DNA of 64,000 nt from assembly GCA_002838185.1 (NCBI GenBank), contig CP017948.1, positions 744,001 to 808,000 of the forward strand. The letters are read 5' to 3'. This DNA is from Tenericutes bacterium MO-XQ (GTDB taxonomy: Bacteria; Bacillota_I; Bacilli_A; Acholeplasmatales; Acholeplasmataceae). The position numbers and the translations under genes were made by a program. Shown in pieces: positions 60,901 through 64,000 of this stretch. Each line of letters opens with the position of its first letter. Position 1 is the stretch's first letter. Below the pieces are notes generated by a model. It did not search any database, was not told the DNA's origin, and saw nothing but the letters and a program-made list of their open reading frames with translations.

Positions 60901-63900
60901 TGCACATGCTGCAGGGATTGCAGTTAGAAATGATCGCCTTGAAAATGGCTATAATGTAGTCCAAAATACACACGATAATGAACGTGCGAAAATTACTTTT
61001 AGTATCAATTATGGAAATATATTTGCATTTAGTAATGTTAATGAAAGTGGTTATACAATAATAAATGAAACCCGTTCTAAAGCAGCAGGTATTTTTGCTA
61101 TTGGTATTTTATCAAATATCAATAATGTTAATTATGGAAATGTGTATTCTAAATATTTAGCAGCAGGTATTATAGGATTTATTTACTATAATCGTTTTGG
61201 TACTGTTAATTATGATGAAGTTTTCATTTCAAACTCAATGAATTACGGTAAAATTAGACAGATTACTGCATATGATAGCGGATCAGATCAACTTACATAT
61301 AATAATACTGCTACACCACCAACAAATGTACAATCTGGTTTTGGAGCTATTGTTGGTAAATTTCATACAGGAACATCTACTTGGCAATTTGTTGGTGATG
61401 TAAATTATCCTATTGATAGAATATATTTTGGATATTTACTAAACTTTGACGAAAAGATAGATATGTTTGCCAGTGCACCAGCTCCAGATGCATCCAACTT
61501 CTATGATTCTGAAGAGTTGATTGACACATTTGATACTGTCATTTCAGGTATGATAGCAAATATGGCAACAACAAACCCTAATGATGATTCAGTACCACCT
61601 TTTGCAGAGTTTACAATTTTAATCTATATTTGGATTTTCCCAGTTGAAAGACAATTTGGACAAGATATAAAGAGTTATGAGCTTAATGATGGAGAAGATG
61701 GAATTTTTTATGAAACGTTTGGTTTTAGATCTTCGAGACCTGTTTTTGGTTCTACAGACCAGTTCATCAGAGATTATATTCAATATTTACCACGTGAAAA
61801 AGTCAATGAACCACTTCTAAATCAAATAGAAGCAGATACATCTAATACTTTTACAGGGATTTATGCGTTATCTAGTAGTACTGGTATTGGTAATGGTATC
61901 TTTATTCCAGATCATTTTGTGACAGAAGGATTAAATTTATATGATGAAGCAAATCCAACTGGAGATGCATCTTGGCTTGGAGATCCAATGACACCAGGTA
62001 GCATTAGTTATGATTTGTATTATTTAATGCGACAAATAAAAAGTGTGTTTGCGACTACAATTTATGATCTTGAAATTAAGCAAGTTGATAGTAATGGTGA
62101 CTATATCGAAGATGGACTTACGTTAACTGATCCAGTCATCGACGAAGCTAGAGGATTGCTCACATATTACATTCCAAGTAACGCTGAAATATTGGACGGT
62201 CAAACCCCACAAAGTTTAACTGTGTCTAAGTATGTTGAAGTATCGCCTGGTATTACAGGGGCAAGATATGTACCAGAGTTATTAGGTAGTGGAGCTCCAA
62301 CATATAAATGGGTAGGTACCCATAAAAAAGTAAATGACCAAATGGTTGCTATTGGACCATATGCTGAACTTTCTGGAACTAATGTTTATAACGTTGTTAG
62401 AGGAAATCAATACTATGAATACTCAGAAACAAGATTATCTAGATTAAATCCACCACTTTACCAATACACAGAAACCAATGGTTCAATTGGAACTGGCGTT
62501 ATTGATGAAATTGTTAATTTTTCAGGATACACTGTAACACAAATTTGGTTTTGGACTTTTTATGATATGGAAGGATATCGGTTAGATCAAGTTCAAAATG
62601 CTTCTATGGGCTATGGTGCTTATAGACAGTATTATGAAGACGGTTATTCTAGAGTTTTATATGAATATGTAGGACCAAACACTGAACTTGTTACTTACGT
62701 AAATGCAGGTTTAACACCAAATGTTACTGTATATCCAGAATCAACAGTATATTTTAAAGCTAATACAGATGATCAAACCTATACAATTTCTGATGGAGCA
62801 TCATTAGAAAATGGTGGTGTATCAATTACTACAAATGCATCTATTCCTAGAAGTTTTGGTATATATGATCAAATGTTTGACCAATTTGGTTTTTATATTG
62901 ATAGTGTTGAAGATCATTATGGAACTGTAAGAGTTTTTTCTGAGGCTTACGATGCACAAGATCCTGCAACATATAAAGATTACACAATTAGAGTTATTCG
63001 TACAGCAGATCAAGAAATATCTGATCTAGATGTTTTACTAATCAATAGTGTCAGTGCATTACCAGGTAGTTTTAATGTCGAAAATGTAACTGCAACACAA
63101 AATCTATTTTATGAATATGATGGTACGAATGGTTATATTAGTCTTACCTATGAAACTTATAACATTTCTGATTTATACTACATGCTACCGAACGTTGAAA
63201 TCTTTGACAATAATACTGGAGTCAAAGTACATACATCGCTTTATCGATTGGAGAAAGGTTATGTAGCAACAGATCAAGGATTTAATAATCAGACCGGTGA
63301 ATGGGGTTACGGAGAAGTATCTATTGATTTCATTCCGGAAGATGATTTCCCAAGTGGAGATTATCGAATCGAAACATCATTGATTACTGGAGATACATAT
63401 AATATTTATTTTTCTAAAGTTGAAAGTGGAAATGGGGATGTTTTATCCTTTATTTATCAAGGAGAAGAAATCATTCCAGAAACGAATATATATACATCTG
63501 AAATACCTTATGGATTATATTACATCAATGGAAATAGTGAGACAGAAATCGTTAATTTTACTAACTTATCATCCATAAGTGATGTTTATTATTTGGATAT
63601 CTCAGCGTCTCTTCCTGATTATTTAGAAGGATTAGAAATATCAACTTTTTCAACGATTGATGATGTTGACTTAAATATCACACAACTTGAAGGATATAGA
63701 TATCAGTATGATATTATTTATAACATTATTGCGGAAGATGGATCATTGCATACATTTACTCACAGACTGATTGAAAGACCTTTATATCAGGATGTTGAGG
63801 TTGCATATAAGAATGGTGGAGAATTAGCTTTACCATTAACATCTATAGATATTTTCTATGAAGAAGGACCTACTTTACGTATGGAATATGATTTTGAAGA

Positions 63901-64000
63901 TGTCTTTTTCCCAAGTGATGAAATATTATCAGTGGCTAGTTCATTCGTTCCATTAAACGGTACAGATGTAGCTGTTGAAAATTCAGATTATTTCATTTCT
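57944..64000 (+). CDS. Giant beta-solenoid-like surface protein, cluster B (3' truncated by window)
   Basis: Open for 2,019 codons from ATG 57944 (after AGAGGT) to the window edge; spot checks along its length find no stop, and the last residues (VAVENSDYFIS) align with EIDKDYFIH of the cluster A protein, about 350 residues before the end of that protein. Shares the leader (TLLYVGTFLHVDRVYG / FLGTFFHIDKIEA), ESEYLPF, the GLUG-like FDGQGYEITNLIFR and VVKNFGLINPLII, G-G-x-I-G repeats and, in the C-terminal half, KWVGTHKKV, YVGPNTE and TFSTIDDVDLNIT. Probably a large adhesin or sheath protein with a solenoid N-terminal half and a non-repetitive C-terminal half. Confidence 0.8.
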   Translation, partial: MKVSILKKMLIVTIIFSTLLYVGTFLHVDRVYGQPYDQYNTWNGFDLTYQPINPSAISFESEYLPFTSIMDIPDPNTIDQTKTYVIESAYELYRFSVLASGSDDQIYLSLDYVLGQDIDYYDALKISIENLFIPIGFNEPFTGTFDGQGYEITNLIFRPTNTVDEYDAFIPGLIYLSMFSKIDTSGVVKNFGLINPLIIQALEQGVMTHVSVVAGENKGLVENVYYIDLREESSGINAEGNFHISGLVSRNLGTISNSFISTPYVKSQAIQSNLSTSVLVYANTGTIQNVYYDSEVLIDPDASTLYGTGLLTQNFQNPANFNDQWYFSESYISLAGDVSLESQFIVDETYPILQGLDIENGELLIEDAVDFVYMQHLLGLSGQFRSADYVITHDIDMNQVSRTAYQASNTGFSGTLSSREVISSDTTLYDRFFNQGGDISHHAIIDLKIEQATYLGNYASYALFSSLFGTVKDLNIINLEITTVDIDDTFERTKVLVGAIAGQMNHGTVENVHVDIEANVVESTENLGQILIGGLVGEGGGLIINSTTSGSLASDLQEFNVKSEGSAVAGMVAKANDLSIVESMSMIDVKGISYTASYTGTTYTSGMVGYGTINNIYKAVYDGSINTYENGFVDTIYAASMFANITDVTGSIEYIYNAGEINTHIDQSLTLYQQGIGYFSDLEDTLSISSVTNHGMMDLDTVSSLSASVLDDIEVYLSGVLSIADTDAVLYGIYHDILQNQIDFSLVDTYSGIVTNLTDNSIEATKLYQTGHLDLYSNNILTNDVINIAGVALGENFNFTNIRQTGDIEIYVDHATDLVTSPRLNIYGVFESLSHGYQAKEILNTADITVIKDPSVYANYDVFVSGILGYHKNDSQIYDDLSISHNSIDITEESGNLDTLLNDGDIYIRGNFDGSVRAAGIVLYNRSLLTNAINLGDIDIVNNIQTANDEVEAAGIAYLMSGEYAQLKDTANHGEIRVISNTSLGYAHAAGIAVRNDRLENGYNVVQNTHDNERAKITFSINYGNIFAFSNVNESGYTIINETRSKAAGIFAIGILSNINNVNYGNVYSKYLAAGIIGFIYYNRFGTVNYDEVFISNSMNYGKIRQITAYDSGSDQLTYNNTATPPTNVQSGFGAIVGKFHTGTSTWQFVGDVNYPIDRIYFGYLLNFDEKIDMFASAPAPDASNFYDSEELIDTFDTVISGMIANMATTNPNDDSVPPFAEFTILIYIWIFPVERQFGQDIKSYELNDGEDGIFYETFGFRSSRPVFGSTDQFIRDYIQYLPREKVNEPLLNQIEADTSNTFTGIYALSSSTGIGNGIFIPDHFVTEGLNLYDEANPTGDASWLGDPMTPGSISYDLYYLMRQIKSVFATTIYDLEIKQVDSNGDYIEDGLTLTDPVIDEARGLLTYYIPSNAEILDGQTPQSLTVSKYVEVSPGITGARYVPELLGSGAPTYKWVGTHKKVNDQMVAIGPYAELSGTNVYNVVRGNQYYEYSETRLSRLNPPLYQYTETNGSIGTGVIDEIVNFSGYTVTQIWFWTFYDMEGYRLDQVQNASMGYGAYRQYYEDGYSRVLYEYVGPNTELVTYVNAGLTPNVTVYPESTVYFKANTDDQTYTISDGASLENGGVSITTNASIPRSFGIYDQMFDQFGFYIDSVEDHYGTVRVFSEAYDAQDPATYKDYTIRVIRTADQEISDLDVLLINSVSALPGSFNVENVTATQNLFYEYDGTNGYISLTYETYNISDLYYMLPNVEIFDNNTGVKVHTSLYRLEKGYVATDQGFNNQTGEWGYGEVSIDFIPEDDFPSGDYRIETSLITGDTYNIYFSKVESGNGDVLSFIYQGEEIIPETNIYTSEIPYGLYYINGNSETEIVNFTNLSSISDVYYLDISASLPDYLEGLEISTFSTIDDVDLNITQLEGYRYQYDIIYNIIAEDGSLHTFTHRLIERPLYQDVEVAYKNGGELALPLTSIDIFYEEGPTLRMEYDFEDVFFPSDEILSVASSFVPLNGTDVAVENSDYFIS

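Overview
The window is AT-rich low-GC Gram-positive DNA. Gene style (tight ATGA overlaps, GGAGG ribosome sites, TTG/GTG starts, TGA as a genuine stop, TGG for tryptophan) and content suggest an Acholeplasma/Izemoplasma-like mollicute relative or a neighbouring low-GC Firmicute. That placement is inference, since no rRNA or other marker gene is present. UGA=Trp mycoplasmas are excluded by the many genes ending in TGA.

Layout. 1-3.2 kb: two MATE exporters around a divergent HxlR regulator/FMN-reductase pair. 3.2-10.3 kb: one long catabolic operon. It holds the two subunits of an Nfn/SudAB-type flavin transhydrogenase, a five-gene flavin/iron-sulfur dehydrogenase resembling archaeal-type dye-linked proline dehydrogenase, and 1-pyrroline-5-carboxylate dehydrogenase; together they probably oxidise proline to glutamate. 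10.3-18.9 kb: a diguanylate cyclase, membrane M28 peptidase, Nudix hydrolase, threonine degradation (tdh-kbl), a PAS-GGDEF protein, a PlsC-like acyltransferase and an RlmD/RumA-type rRNA methyltransferase. 18.9-22.4 kb: an accessory island with an AbiE-type toxin-antitoxin pair and two broken nucleotide-kinase-like genes. 22.4-29 kb: methyltransferase, OsmC, K+ channel, Nudix, a GTP-type PEP carboxykinase fused in frame to an O6-alkylguanine-DNA alkyltransferase, and a hybrid histidine kinase. 29.2-33.3 kb: two overlapping membrane GGDEF-EAL proteins, both with degenerate GGDEF domains and only the first with an intact-looking EAL domain.

33.5-64 kb is the highlight: two tandem paralogous copies (A, 33.5-47.6 kb; B, 48.0 kb to beyond the window) of a surface-structure assembly locus. 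Each has, in the same order, a TasA/camelysin-like membrane-leader protein, two secreted proteins with a SipW-type signal sequence (T-x-A-W-F/I-T/S), an ER-type (Ser/His) signal peptidase, a membrane-anchored McrB-like AAA+ ATPase, three further small exported proteins and a giant beta-solenoid-like surface protein (~2,300 residues). Copy B adds a coiled-coil partner gene, a second signal peptidase, and four c-di-GMP-I (GEMM-I) riboswitches: three in tandem ahead of the cluster and one inside it. Each riboswitch overlaps an intrinsic terminator. The first tandem copy carries a precise 10-nt deletion of its P2 hairpin and overlaps a 13-codon leader ORF with a good ribosome site.

Working model (inference): the c-di-GMP enzymes encoded in the window set a second-messenger level that is read by the riboswitch array to turn on surface-fibre system B, while A is controlled differently. 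SipW-like peptidases process the fibre subunits, the major one probably being the gene preceded by an A-rich leader and followed by a strong hairpin in each cluster. The McrB-like ATPase would power assembly or remodelling at the membrane.
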